DNA of 64,000 nucleotides from Voacanga thouarsii. Its lineage: Eukaryota; Streptophyta; Magnoliopsida; Gentianales; Apocynaceae. Below are positions 1 to 11,056 of this stretch, piece by piece. The stretch is from positions 6,448,001 through 6,512,000 of the forward strand of contig JANUWF010001659.1 in assembly GCA_026120185.1 (NCBI GenBank), given 5' to 3'. Both the position numbers and the translations under genes were made by a program. Under the pieces are notes generated by a model. The model searched no databases. It was not told the DNA's origin and was given only the letters and a program-made list of their open reading frames with translations. Numbering within the stretch: the stretch's first letter is position 1; each line of letters starts with the position of its first letter.

Positions 1-93
1 TACTTTGATTGTGTGATCTAGTTATAAAGACCCTTGTCCTTTGGACAGGGCAATATCCTCGGCCCTGTTGGGCCTAGGAAGTGGGGTGTTACA
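1..93 (+). mobile_element. 3' terminal fragment of a G1-family Gypsy LTR, plus orientation
   Basis: The reverse complement of this segment matches the beginning of the LTR at 52700: TGTAACACCCC, then a GAGGAT block, then GGACAAGGG and TCTTTA. Read on the plus strand it is therefore the last 93 bases of an LTR, ending GGGGTGTTACA at 93. No primer-binding site follows, so it is the outer end of a 3' or solo LTR. It abuts an oppositely oriented LTR of the same family at 94. The rest lies outside the window. Confidence 0.7.
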
Positions 94-1918
94 CAAACTA
101 TACATGTGCACAATTACTAAAACCACTCAAATGGGTAGCCATGGGTTACCACACAATGGGCCCCATGACTATATAACAGTCAAAATGCCACACTTTATGC
201 AGACTAACAAAAAAAGTAGGCGATCGGCCTATCGGGTGAGATACTCCTCCTTCTCTACACCTAAACATTCCGATTGTCCACTCCGGAAACACACAATCCA
301 CTTGACTGAAATTTGCTAGCTCGGACCGGCATGACTAAGTAGTAATATCGCTTTTCTAAGTTGAGTTCATCTTCTGGAGATGGCCTTTTGCCAGAAGACT
401 TGCTCTTGCTCTTCAAAGCTAGTACTACTAGCCTACCCTTATTGAGTACTCAACGTTGATTGTCCCACTTGGGAGAAAACTAGTAAAACATTATTTTATT
501 TAGAAACAACAATTAAGGGTTTCTAAAATTCGTGTCAAAGTTGATTTTTAGAAAGAGTTTAGTATTTGAGAAAAATTGCTTGTTTGGTTTTCAAAAGATT
601 TGCTTGTTTGAATAAGAAAAGAAATAGTCCTAAATTACCTTAACAAAAATGAGCGTCCATACACTTTGCGTTTAGCTTGCCATAGTAACCTTTTGACATC
701 AAATAAGTTTATGCAGGAACTTACTTGATCCTTTGCTTGCAATTTCACAAATCTTCCAAAGCTGACCTAACCTTGCCTGGGGTAAATACAAGCCATATAG
801 TTATACTCAAGCTGTATTCGCTTTCATAAATAATCTTAGTTCAACTTATTACAATTATGACCCTAATGTCCTAAGCTTTAAGGCTAGATGATAAAGGTTT
901 TTGTAAAAGAAGTCAAGTTTGAAAATAACTAGGGGTTGTAAAATAACTACTAATAAGTTATAGGTTCAAATAAATAAACTAGAGTTTATTTGATGAAGTA
1001 TCCTAAGTCCTAGATTAAAGTAAATAATGAATTTTTACTAATCTCTTAATTAATAATTAATAGTTGGAAAATAATTAAGAAGAAAATTTTAATAAAATTT
1101 GATCAAAAGATAATAAATAAATTTTAATAGTATTTATGAATATATGGCCTACAAGATTAATATTTTACCTATTATTATTTATATAAAAGCTTTATTTAAT
1201 AATATTATTATATATATATATTATTTTTAATAAAAGATATAATTTATTTGGCTAAAATTTCACTATTTCATTTAATATTCTAACTCCAAGGCTTCCTAGG
1301 GTTTCCGAAATTATTGAGGGAAAATACAATCTTAATTTTGATTAACGTAATAAAATTGGCTAACTTAAGTAGTTTAGGATTAACAATGTCATGATCATAA
1401 TTTTCATATGGCTAACAAGAATCATGAACATAAACCACAACATCAATCAACAAAACATTCAATTCATGGATAAAGGCTTAAATCCATATCTACTATTTCA
1501 TTATCCAAACTTCACTAAGTATAATCATATTCATGGCTTCAACAAGAATACAAGAACATAAAACCCTATTTACCAAAGGTGACATAATATCTAGCATGCT
1601 TAATCATCCAACTTACTCAAGACACGAAAAACATGCATCGATCCACAAGCAATACTATAGAACTTAACCATGGCAAAACATCATCATGCTCCAATCTCAA
1701 CTCCTTCATACACAAGCATATACTCAATCCCCCATCATAATCTATCCTTTTTCATCCATATTTAAGAGGCATGATTTTAGAATTGTAGAGAAGTTTAAGA
1801 AGAAATACTTGGTTGATGACAATCTTGATAAAGATCCAAGGAGATCCACACGCGTAGGAGGCTTGATTTGTCTAAGAAAGAAGAAGAAGAATGGCCATGG
1901 TTGAAACAACCATTTCGG

Positions 1919-1920
<2 letters not shown>

Positions 1921-1958
<38 letters not shown>
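1921..1958. repeat. (GA)n microsatellite
   Basis: Nineteen uninterrupted GA units inside the LTR at 94-3839. They create low-complexity open frames on both strands (Ser-Leu and Glu-Arg runs) that are not genes. Confidence 0.95.
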
Positions 1959-1962
<4 letters not shown>

Positions 1963-3528
1963 TAGTATATCATGTTTAAAGATTGAAGGAAAGAAGATGA
2001 ACAAAATCGTTCTTGGTTACCTTGAGAGAGTTCTTGAATTTTCAAGAAAAATTCTAGTTTTTATCCGATAGCAGAATTTTGTTTTCAATGCTTGAGGTTA
2101 TAAAATACAAAAATGGTCTCTAGAGGGTGAGTAGACGTGATCTGGAGTTTTTGGAAGGGATTGGTGGTGTTTGGAGTGGTCTTAGGCTTGGAGAATGATG
2201 GTGTGTATTCTTGGTATTCTTGGAGAAATGGAGAGAATGCTAGACGAAATTGTTGAAAGGTGTTGGCCGAATGGTTAGAGTAATTCTTGTGATTGGATTT
2301 TCAGATTAGGGGGAAGAGGGAAATCTGATCATTTGAATTTCAAAAGGGAGTAATTCATTGAGTGAATTAAGGTAGAAGATATGGTAGTGTGGTTTGATTG
2401 ATGGAGGTTCTTTGGGAGCTTCAATGGCTGGCTGGCTTGCTGAGGTTTTGCTGAGATGAATGAGGTTTGAAGTGGTTATAGGGTGGCTGAAATGTTGTGT
2501 GCAATGGTGGGAAACTTCTGGTTGTTTGAAGCTTAATCCATGCAAGTTTTCATGGAGCAATTTACTGAAATTTTGAATTTTAATTGGAAGCTTGATTGGA
2601 GTAATTGAAGGAGTAGCTATGGTGTTCATTTGTGCAGTTCAATGGAGGAGGTGATGAAGTTCTATTCATGGCTGACTAAGGTTAATTTCACAGAAAGTTG
2701 ATGTGATTTTCAGACAAGGTTTGAAGAGGGAGCAAGGTTGGAATTTTTCTGATTGGTCTTCGAATGGTTTGCTGGAATTTTTGTGCAGTTTTTTCTGCAA
2801 TGTTCTAGCTAACTTGTAGTGAGTGTGAAGAGGTATTGAAGGGTCCTTCAAGGCTGGTTTCCAGCCTTCTTTATGGAGGAAAGGCAGAGGTGAATTACTG
2901 GTTTGAAGGCTGAAGAAACAGCTTTGGTTTTTGGTCTGCAATGCTGCGAAATTGTCCAGAAATGTTTCTTGGTTTGCACAGCTTTGTGCAGTCTGATTTT
3001 TGGCCGAGGATTTTAGTCTTCAAGCTAAACAAATTGGCTATTTTTTTGGTAGCATTTGAGTGAGAAAAATGGCTGAAGTTTTTGAAAGCTAGACTGACCA
3101 AGAAGCTGGAAAATTTCCAGATTGTTACCATGAAGAAGATGAACACTTACGGAGTGGAGTTTGAAGGTTTAACCATGGAGATTAATTCTCTTAGGAACCT
3201 TCCTTAACTCCTTCCCCATTTTCAGTCAAACTCTATCCTCAAGGAGCCATTTTCGAAATTCCAAGGTCAATAAACCCTGCTAAATTTTCTGGAATTAAAA
3301 TTTGGATTTGGATAAATTGAATAAGTTTAATTGGTGAAGAATTTAAGGTAAGCTAAGGAACAAAAAGGGCATGAATCCCTTAAGAATTGTTGTAGGGCAT
3401 AAGAGTAGAATTAAGACATTCCCTTCATGCCTCCACTAGGACAACACTCCTACTTCTACTTCTGGCATGCAAGGGATGAAAATATTCTACCTCATATAAA
3501 ATAAAATTTAATCATGATAAAACTTAAT

Positions 3529-3592
3529 TTGTGGGATTTGAACTCAAGACCTTAGAGATTAATTCCAAAGCTCTAACCACTAAGCCACAATA
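3529..3592 (-). other. tRNA-like A-box/B-box module in G1 LTR
   Basis: On the minus strand this reads TGGCTTAGTGGTTAGAGC (fits the pol III A box TRGCNNAGYNGG) and, about 30-35 bases on, GAGTTCAAATCCC (B box GGTTCRANTCC with one or two changes). The same position in three other G1 LTRs carries a related module. There is no matching acceptor stem, so this is a tRNA-derived or tRNA-mimicking segment of the LTR, not a working tRNA gene. Confidence 0.6.
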
Positions 3593-3839
3593 ACTCTTGT
3601 TATTATTTTCTCTCCCAAATATTCTTCCTATTTAATCCTCAAGCTATCTCCCTATTTTCACTTCAAGCAAAATTACCACATTACCCTTCCTACTCAATAA
3701 GCACAACTAAACTTTCTAGACTATAAATCACAATTCCAAAGCACATATAAATCATTCAAATATATATATTCATGCAAGAAAATATAATATGCATCCCGAC
3801 CCCCCTTACTCTAGGGTGGGTTTTAGATGGGGTTTCACA

Positions 3840-5053
3840 CATTGCACAGAAAGCGTACTTTCAACTACCGCTAAATCAACTCCAACCTCTTCCCCGTTTA
3901 ACGTGAAGACCATGGCTTTCACTTGAGGCTTTTTGCCTCCTTCTCCAGTTATCCCAATAGGAGCTCCTCTGGCTGCCCCAGCTAGTTGAGTCTCGTCTCC
4001 TTACCCTATTCTAAGTGGTCTGGGGCAGTTGTTCCACAGGTGGTTTGGGTCACCGCAATTGAAACATCTCTTCATCACTCTCCTTGACCAGCAATCTCTT
4101 TCGGCATGACTTCGCCTTCCGTAATTTCGACACATCAACACTATCAACAAAGGACCTGGTGGTGCTGTCTTGGGCTGCTTTCCCTTATTTCCCCACTGTA
4201 TCGGGCCAATGGGTCACTTGTAAGCCGGGGGTCTCATCGGTGGTCAGCTCGGCTGGAATTGTTGGTTTATCATCCAGTTTCTATCCTCATTTTTCATTCG
4301 AGTTGCTGCATCTACCGTGGCCGTATATATCATCAGAGGAGATGGTGCCGGTGCCCTCCTTAAATCCTGCCTGAGACTCTTCACGAATTGACGTGTCCGC
4401 TTCTGCTCGATATCTACTAGACAGTTGCAATACTTAGGACCGCTAGGTAAACTGTGTAGCATACTGAGCCATGGTCATTCTTCCTTGCTTGAGAGTCTAA
4501 ATTCATCCTCCCTCTTCTCCACTATCCATCGCGGTATATACTCCAGTCGAAAAGCCTCCACGAAGTTCTCCTATGTCCAATCACTATCCTCTCTCTCCCA
4601 GTCCTCCTACACTCGCTGCCACTAAGCTCGGGCAGGTCCCCTCATCTTGAAAGCTACAAACTTCACTCTCCTCTTCTCAGAGTACTGAAGAGTCGTGAAG
4701 ATATTCTCTATTTGTTCAACCCACTACTCTACCTTTTCATCTTCCTCTACTTCTCCTTGAAACGTCAGAGGTTGGAACTTTAGGAATCGTTCCAAGGCCT
4801 CATCCTCACCCTCAGGCGCTTTCCTACCCACCTTATCCACTTTCTTGGTTAAGTTCCAAAGAATGGCAGCCATCTTGTCGAAGGTCTACCCCATGGTCAC
4901 CTCTCAGTATCCTCCAAATGTCAGTTCCCACTCTTGCTCGGGTTTCCCTTCCACTTTTGGGGTGGACTGATGCGTCTGCTCAAATTTAGCAGTGGATGAT
5001 TCACTCTTCCAAACGGTTCTTTCTAGCACAATGGTCCTACACCTTAGTGCCAT
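3840..5053 (-). pseudogene. Decayed Ty3/Gypsy gag (G1 element)
   Basis: Read on the minus strand from an ATG at 5053 (MALRCRTIVLERT), the frame shows a Retrotrans_gag-type core. It includes a FLKFQPLTFQG segment, WVEQIE..F, a GPARA..W..V..DW segment and a RQDLRRAPAP segment. A zinc knuckle CFNCGDPNHLWNNCP (C-x2-C-x4-H-x4-C) follows near 4030-4075, then the start of a protease-like linker up to the LTR at 3839. Gag would package the element RNA. Several in-frame stops replace expected Trp codons, for example before WVEQIE and before WQRV. Protease, reverse transcriptase and integrase are absent: coding sequence runs straight into the LTR. Long LTRs and a Met-tRNA primer site would fit a Tekay/Del-like chromovirus, but without pol the lineage is not certain. 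Confidence 0.75.
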
Positions 5054-5361
5054 CTACTTGCACCCAATACCAGCCTTAGTAAAGGGAAGTTCATAGCATA
5101 TAATTGTTCAATTTATAGATTTGAAATAACTTGCAATGCATCGAAAAATAAATTTTGCAAATAATGCTCCAACTAGAATAAAGAAATCAAATAAATCACA
5201 TTTTTATTAACCAAGTCCAAATTGGTACAAAATAAGGGAGTTCCCACTAGGTATCCTTTTTTATTCTGGCTAAACAAAATTCAAAATAAAGAATAAATTC
5301 TGAATCAAATAAATAAACAAATGTCTCAAAATAAAGAATTAGCACTAATGGTCCTAAAATT

Positions 5362-6079
5362 CTAAGCATAACTGGAGTCGTTGGAATCCTCGGAAGTATC
5401 TGAAGAAGGTTCCACTAGCCATCCCACACTGTTGTTGCCAGGATCTATATTGCAATCTACCTCGCAATCTCTTGCAAAATCAAAGGATCTATGCTTACTC
5501 CTAGGCCACCCCAGCATGAACTCTCTAGAGTCTCTACCCCTTAACTTAGCTCTCAACTCCACATCCCTCAGTTTCTCCATAGCCAGCATCAGTGCACTCT
5601 TAGGTCTCCCAGACTCCGACTCATAAGACTCACTTCCCAGGAACGTCAGGGTTCTTTCTTCTATAGATGGGGTCATAGGTGTATATATTCTATCCTCATC
5701 CTCAATCATTTCCGCCCCAAGTTCTCCTATTTCTCCCTCAACCCCAAGTCCTCCCAACTCATCCTTACTCTCATCCTCAATCGCTCCTCCACCTCTAATC
5801 TCCCCCTCATCATCACCCCATACTCTGCCAAGCCCTCATTCTACTTAAGTGTAAGTATCTCTAGTGCTGGATCTTCAGGTCCTTCCTCTATGCCTAAGTC
5901 TTCCATCATAGGCGGCTCATGGTCGATCTCATTCTCGCTGGGGTCCATCCATCCTCAAGTTCCATCTCTGACTCAGATGATAAAGAATCTGGTATAAGTA
6001 TAAGGCTAGATGCTCTACCACTCACAGGACCGCACATAAATGGCCAATCTCGGGTCACAACTGCAGATCTTCTAGTCAT
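5362..6079 (-). pseudogene. Acidic pre-gag ORF remnant of G1 element
   Basis: Between the primer-binding site and gag the minus strand holds an ATG at 6079 (MTRRSAVVTRDWPF...) that runs into stops. In another frame there is an open stretch of 131 codons (5757-5362) rich in Glu, Asp and Ser, ending DTSEDSNDSSYA. Together they look like one acidic reading frame broken by a frameshift, placed upstream of gag. I recognise no domain. It could be an N-terminal gag extension, a separate small ORF, or chance. The region 5054-5361 upstream of gag shows nothing else. Confidence 0.4.
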
Positions 6080-6197
6080 CCTATAAAAGAAACATAAATA
6101 AATAAGAACTAAATCTCACTCCCTAGAATTCAAACGCTATTCAATGAATCTTAATTCCTAGAGGTTAGGTACTACTCAATAATATCCTTTGCCTAAA

Positions 6198-6214
6198 CCT
6201 AGTCTCTGATACCA
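6198..6214 (-). other. Primer-binding site (initiator Met-tRNA type)
   Basis: The minus strand reads TGGTATCAGAGACTAGG two bases after the LTR end GGGGTATTACA. TGGTATCAGAGC is the standard plant Met-tRNA primer site. This fixes the element orientation as minus and shows that the LTR at 6217-9656 is its 5' LTR. Confidence 0.85.
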
Positions 6215-6216
6215 CT

Positions 6217-9200
6217 TGTAATACCCCAGTACCTACGAACCCAGATAGGGTGGGATGTCACCTCGTCCAGAGGACCAGGAGTCTTTATAACGAGGTACAA
6301 TAATAAATAATAAGGAATAAAACCCTAACTAAACAGAATAACCAAATACTCTTAATTACATTTGAGGGAAATACTTATACAAATTTGAGAGATCAAAACT
6401 AGCAAACATCTCTTGAAAGAAATACAAGTTAAAAATAAAATAAACAAATGGCGATCATCGCTTATTCCTTCAACCTGCTCAATATAAGTACTCCCCTGAA
6501 ATCATGATATAAAATGTGTGAGTTTAGCATCTCAGTAAGTTCCGTGTGTACAAGTGTCAATTATAACCATTTCGTGCATCCAGATTTAGCAAAATCACAA
6601 AATCCTGTTAGCAAGTCAATTTTATCAATAACAGTTATACAAAGGAGCATTGCTTAATGAATCCAAAATAGTTCACAACAAACCAACGTTTATCATATTA
6701 ATAATTTATTAGGCAGGTATTAGCAAATGATTCAAACAATAATATCATAAACCATATCATTGTTACCACAATAATAGTGTCCCAATGTATTCTTTCAATA
6801 ATAGGCAGTGGGGATCCTCCCACTAGGTGAGATACTCCTCCATCTCTACACCCAACATTCTGGTTGTCCAATCTAGATCAACAATGTCTACATGGACTAA
6901 TATGCTATCTCAGACGGCCTGACTATATAGTACTCTCACCTTTCCAAGTTGAGTTCATCTTCTGGAGGTGGCCTTCTACAAGAAGACTCACTCTTACTCT
7001 TCAAAACTAATACTACTAGCCTACTCCCGCTGAGAACTCAACGCTCCCTATTTTGGGGCAGAATCATTTTTTTCTTTTTCGAAAGTCTTTAATTAGCTTG
7101 ATTGCAAATCGTGGTTTTTCACAATAGCGTTTCCAAATCGTTTAGTGGTAGTGTATGAAATCATTTTTCAGTTTGAATAGTTGAAATTTGATAAACTCAT
7201 TTACAAAGTAAAACATCCACGTTTCCAACCCAAGTATAAAATCACAGTGTAACTCATCATGTTTAGCTAACGTTTCAATCCTTTTGTCAAAACATCATAT
7301 TGACATCAATTCCAAATAACATTGTAAAAATTTCTTGCAAACAAATAACATTTATCAAAACGATTATGCAGGGACTTACTTGAATAAATCAACAGTTAGA
7401 CCCAATTCAATTGATGGCCTTTACTTCCACCCCATCTTTATCTAGAGCAAATAATTCTATAATTAGGATCCAATCATTCCATCATCTATTTCATGGAACA
7501 TAAATTCTCATGATCCCACTAATCACCTTGTTCATCCATGGTATCTAGATGATTTAATTCATTAGATCACATATACAACTTCCCTTTGCCATTCTATTAA
7601 TCATATACATGCATTTATCCAAATTAATTCACCATATGACAACTCTTATATTTAACTAGCATAAAATCATCAGAAACAGCCCCATAAACGTTAAAAGATC
7701 TCATCTTTGCCAACCTAGAATAGAAATAAATTCATCATGACAAGATACATCATACATGCTTTGTCAATGGTTTATATCAATATATTCATCATACTAGTTC
7801 ATTCATGCTTCCATGCTCGACTCCATAAGCATCCATAAGTCAATACACTAAAGATTAATGCCTTGTAAATTAGGAAAGATAGGATCTTAATTACCTCTTG
7901 GCGATCTAGACTTAAACCACGATAATTCCTTGATGACTAGCTTGAGTTCAATCGATAGTTGAAGAGATTAGTCTGCCTAGATGTCCTTGATCGAGACTCA
8001 CCAAAAAAAGAATAAAATCAGTCCTTTATGGACGTGATTTAAAGGAGAAAAGAAGAAAACAATGGAGTAAGAGATGAATAGAAGGGTTGAAGATCGATTG
8101 CCTTGTAGAGAGTTTGGGTTTTGGCTTTGTTCTTGGGGTAGGCTGGCTGAATTTTTGTGCACGTTGAATACTGGTTTTTTCATGAGCTTGAGGGGCAGGT
8201 AATTTCGAGGTTTGCTGGACAGAAAATTCTAGGGTTTGGTGTTTAGGTGTTTGGATGAGTTATACCTTGCTATGGATTCTTGACATAGGAGAAAAGTTGG
8301 ACAGCTTTGGTCCTTCTATGAGTACCAAAACTGGTCAGTAGTTTAGGGGTTATTGCTGCTGTGTTTTTGCTACTTATGATTGCCAAAAATCTGGACAAAA
8401 TGAGAGAAGAAATCTGGTTGGTTTTGGTCTCTATAGTGGTAAAAATAAGAGAGCAAAAGTGAGCCTTTGTGTAGCTGTATTTTGCTCGATAACTAGAGAG
8501 GTTTTTGCGCAGGTTTTTGGCTAGAAATTTCGTGTAGAATGGTGCTGATTGTGGTCAAAATTCTGAAGGAATTGGAGAGAAAAATCTGGTATTTTTTTTT
8601 TTTTTTGCTAAAACAAAGTCCTAGTTGGTTAAGGTTTTCTTGGATAACTATAGCTAGGTCTTGGAGAGTTTTAGTTGAATTACAATTGCTCTTATGTGTG
8701 GTCGCAGCTTTGAGGGAATTTTTCAAAAAAATATAGGAGGGAATTAGGTTATTTATTTAAGAAATAGTTTAATTTATCCCCTATATTAATTTGAGTAATT
8801 TAAATGGCTATTAAATAATTATTTTTACATGATATAATTCTGATTTCCTTCTCCCTTGAAGCTACCGAAATCCTTCTTCCTTTTCCCCCCCAAATTTTCA
8901 AAAATCCTTATCCCAGAGATAAATACTTCATTTAAAATCTAGCTTTTATCCTTTTATTCCCTTTTTAAAATTTATTTGAAGAAAATTAAGTTATGGAGAC
9001 TTTTCTCCTTAAGGTGTGGCGGCTACCACATTAAAACAAGATGTATATTCATATATTTTATCTCCTAATAAATTACTTAGATATAACTTTTAAAAATCCA
9101 GAATAATAATACTTAAAATTTTCTAAAAGATTATGATATGATATTAGGAATAAAAAATTAATTTATTTTCAAATATTTCATAAAATAATCCCCAAGATAA

Positions 9201-9656
9201 ATCACACTCCTAAATTTTAGGAAATTGGCTCCAATGTGGCAGCTACCCTAAGAGTATTTCAGCCAAGGCTTAGAAAAATTTAGGGAAGGAAAAATAAAAG
9301 AAAAGAGAAGATTTAAAGTAGCTAGAATTCGAACTTAAGCCTATCAAGAATTAAACACCAAGCTTTATCCACTATTCCACAATAATTCTTGTATAAAATT
9401 TCCCCTAATTAAATTCCCTTAATTCCTACTCACTTGCTTCATCCTCTTCCCAATGAATTCTTCTCAACAAAATAGAAACTCAACTAACTCAAATAACACA
9501 ACCATTTCAAGAACAAATTAATCCATGAAACAACAAACTAGTAAAACTCATATTTTCATGAAAATAATTCAATTTACCAAATACAATATAAAAGAAATGC
9601 TATGACATGCATGACTTTCCCTGCATGCTAAAGGTGGCTTAATATGGGGTATTATA
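6217..9656 (-). mobile_element. G1-family Gypsy 5' LTR (LTR-1), minus orientation
   Basis: Plus-strand ends are TGTAATACCCC at 6217 and GGGGTATTATA at 9656 (expected ...TACA, one base changed), 3440 bases. It shares the GGTGAGATACTCCTCC block (near 6825), the GAGTTCATCTTC block and a tRNA-like module with the other G1 LTRs, but is clearly diverged from the LTR at 94-3839. The two may therefore come from different insertions. The outer end at 9656 interrupts the integrase of a Copia element. Frames such as 8493-8726 are not supported as genes. Confidence 0.85.
9325..9392 (-). other. tRNA-like module in G1 LTR-1
   Basis: On the minus strand: TGGAATAGTGGATAAAGC, then about 30 bases, then AAGTTCGAATT. 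It is positionally equivalent to the modules near 3529, 55603 and 62256. The B-box core GTTCGAAT is kept; the A box is weakened. Confidence 0.5.
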
Positions 9657-10447
9657 CTGTATACCTTTTTGTTGAAAGAATATCCAAGAAATATAGCCCC
9701 ATCAAATTTGTTAAGATTGTCACGACTGTTGAGAACAAAACATTTGCATCCAAAAACTTTGAAATATGAAATGGATATGACTTTGTCAAATATAAGTTCA
9801 AAGGGTGTTTTCCTAAGAAAATACCTTAGCATAACTCTGTTCACAATATAGCATGCTATATTTATAGCTTTCATCCAAAAATATTTTGGATGGAAATTTT
9901 CACAAAACATTGATCTTGTCATTTGTTGCCAAGTCCTATTTTTCCTCTCAACTACACCATTTTGTTGAAGATTTTTTGCAATTGAATAGTTCTGAAAAAC
10001 ACCATTCTCATCACAAAATTTTGTGAACTCATGGTTGCAAAATTCTCTCCCATTGTCACTTCTAATTGAAATCAGTTTGCACCCAAGGGAATTTTGAACA
10101 AGGTTGAGTAACTTTGAAAATTCAGAGAATGCTTCATCCTTTTGTGCAAGAAACAAAGTCCAAGTAAATCTAAAAAAAAAAATCTTCTACTAATACATAA
10201 GCATACTTCTTACCACCGAAGCTAGTGATCCACTTTGATCCAAATAAATCCATATGGATAAGTTTAAGAGGTTTTGATGTTGAAATTATGACTTCTTGGG
10301 TGTAAAGGATATTTTGGATTGTTTTCTAAATTGGTAGGCATCACACAATTAGTGTTTATTGTATTTCATTTTGGGTAGTCCTTTGACAAGCTCTTTTGAA
10401 GACAATCTATTTAGCAAATCAATAGATGCATGTCCTATTCTTCTATG
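9657..10447 (-). pseudogene. CopA integrase fragment (Ty1/Copia), cut by a Gypsy LTR
   Basis: The minus-strand translation shows the Copia integrase core: a WITSFGGKKYAYVLVED start, SIRSDNGREF with the second catalytic Asp, and GVVERKNRTWQQMTR with the catalytic Glu. Then come the conserved ..PFELIFDK..., FKVFGCKCFVLN and FLGYS blocks. The integrase would join element DNA to host DNA. Frames change at an A/T run near 10169-10180, and the N-terminal HRRIGHASIDLL zinc region follows a Trp-to-stop change near 10450. Reading is cut at 9656 by LTR-1. Reverse transcriptase, RNase H and the 3' LTR must lie left of the window or be lost. Confidence 0.85.
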
Positions 10448-11056
10448 TCAAAGGTAGCCATCATCATCATTAATGGAAAGGAATTTTATATTATAAGCAA
10501 TAAGATCATCAAGATATAATACATAGACATTACCAATACAACTTGCAACTAAGATGATTTCATTACAAGAATTATCAATGATAATGCATGAATATTTTTC
10601 AAATTTAACTTTACAACCATTGTCACATAATTGGCTAATGCTAAGTAAGTTGTACTTCAATCCATCAATCAACAATACTTTCTTAATAATAGTGGAGGAT
10701 CCCTTACCAATATTACCAATGTCGAGAATTTTTCCCTTTTTCTGGTCTCCAAAGGTGACGAATCCATTATTTGCAGATTGAATGTCCTCCATTAGTGTTG
10801 TATTTCCAATCATGTGTCTAGAACATCCACTATCCAAAAATCACTTTATAGAGCTCATTTTTTGTAGTAAATGTACCTATATACAAGATGGAAGAGTGAC
10901 TTTTGGTACCCATTATTTTTTAGGTCCACGGGGGCTAGTAATAGTTCCTTTAATTCTCCACACTATTTTCACACTAGATTCCACTTTCTTCCTAACATGA
11001 CACATAGATGCACTGTGTCAACCTTTACCACAATATGAGCAACAAGTATGAGTTAT
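10448..11056 (-). pseudogene. CopA protease and second zinc knuckle
   Basis: The open frame 10837-10448 (minus) starts MDSGCSRHMIGN, the Copia aspartic-protease active site (DSG), with GYVTFGD-like and LLSISQL-like blocks after it. Upstream, 11056-10838 encodes a cysteine-rich knuckle (CCSYCGKG..HSASMC, with one stop) and a GPKK.WVPK linker typical of this Copia type. The insertion of Ath1 at 11057 splits this knuckle from the gag part at 19733. The frame joins across the two sides once one copy of the 5-base target duplication is removed. Confidence 0.8.

Larger units (their letters stand above)
94..3839 (-). mobile_element. G1-family Gypsy LTR (LTR-2), minus orientation, 3' end missing
   Basis: The stretch aligns along its length with the solo LTR at 52700-55918. 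Shared blocks include GGTGAGATACTCCTCC near 236, the GAGTTCATCTTC block near 365, the TTGAGTACTCAACG block near 443, and the terminal TTTCACA (TGTGAAACCCC on the minus strand) at 3839. About 330 bases of the minus-strand 3' end are absent and replaced at 93/94 by an inverted LTR end. This copy is closest in sequence to the LTR at 62007-64000. It holds a GA microsatellite and a tRNA-like module. Open frames inside it (for example 2306-2629 and 2666-2941) are unsupported chance frames. Confidence 0.8.

Noticed and set aside
1795..2071. Frames with Ser-Leu and Glu-Arg repeats on both strands
   Set aside because: They are produced by the GA microsatellite in an LTR.
4084..4625. Plus-strand frames of 66-96 codons
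   Set aside because: They are shadows of the minus-strand G1 gag with its zinc knuckle.
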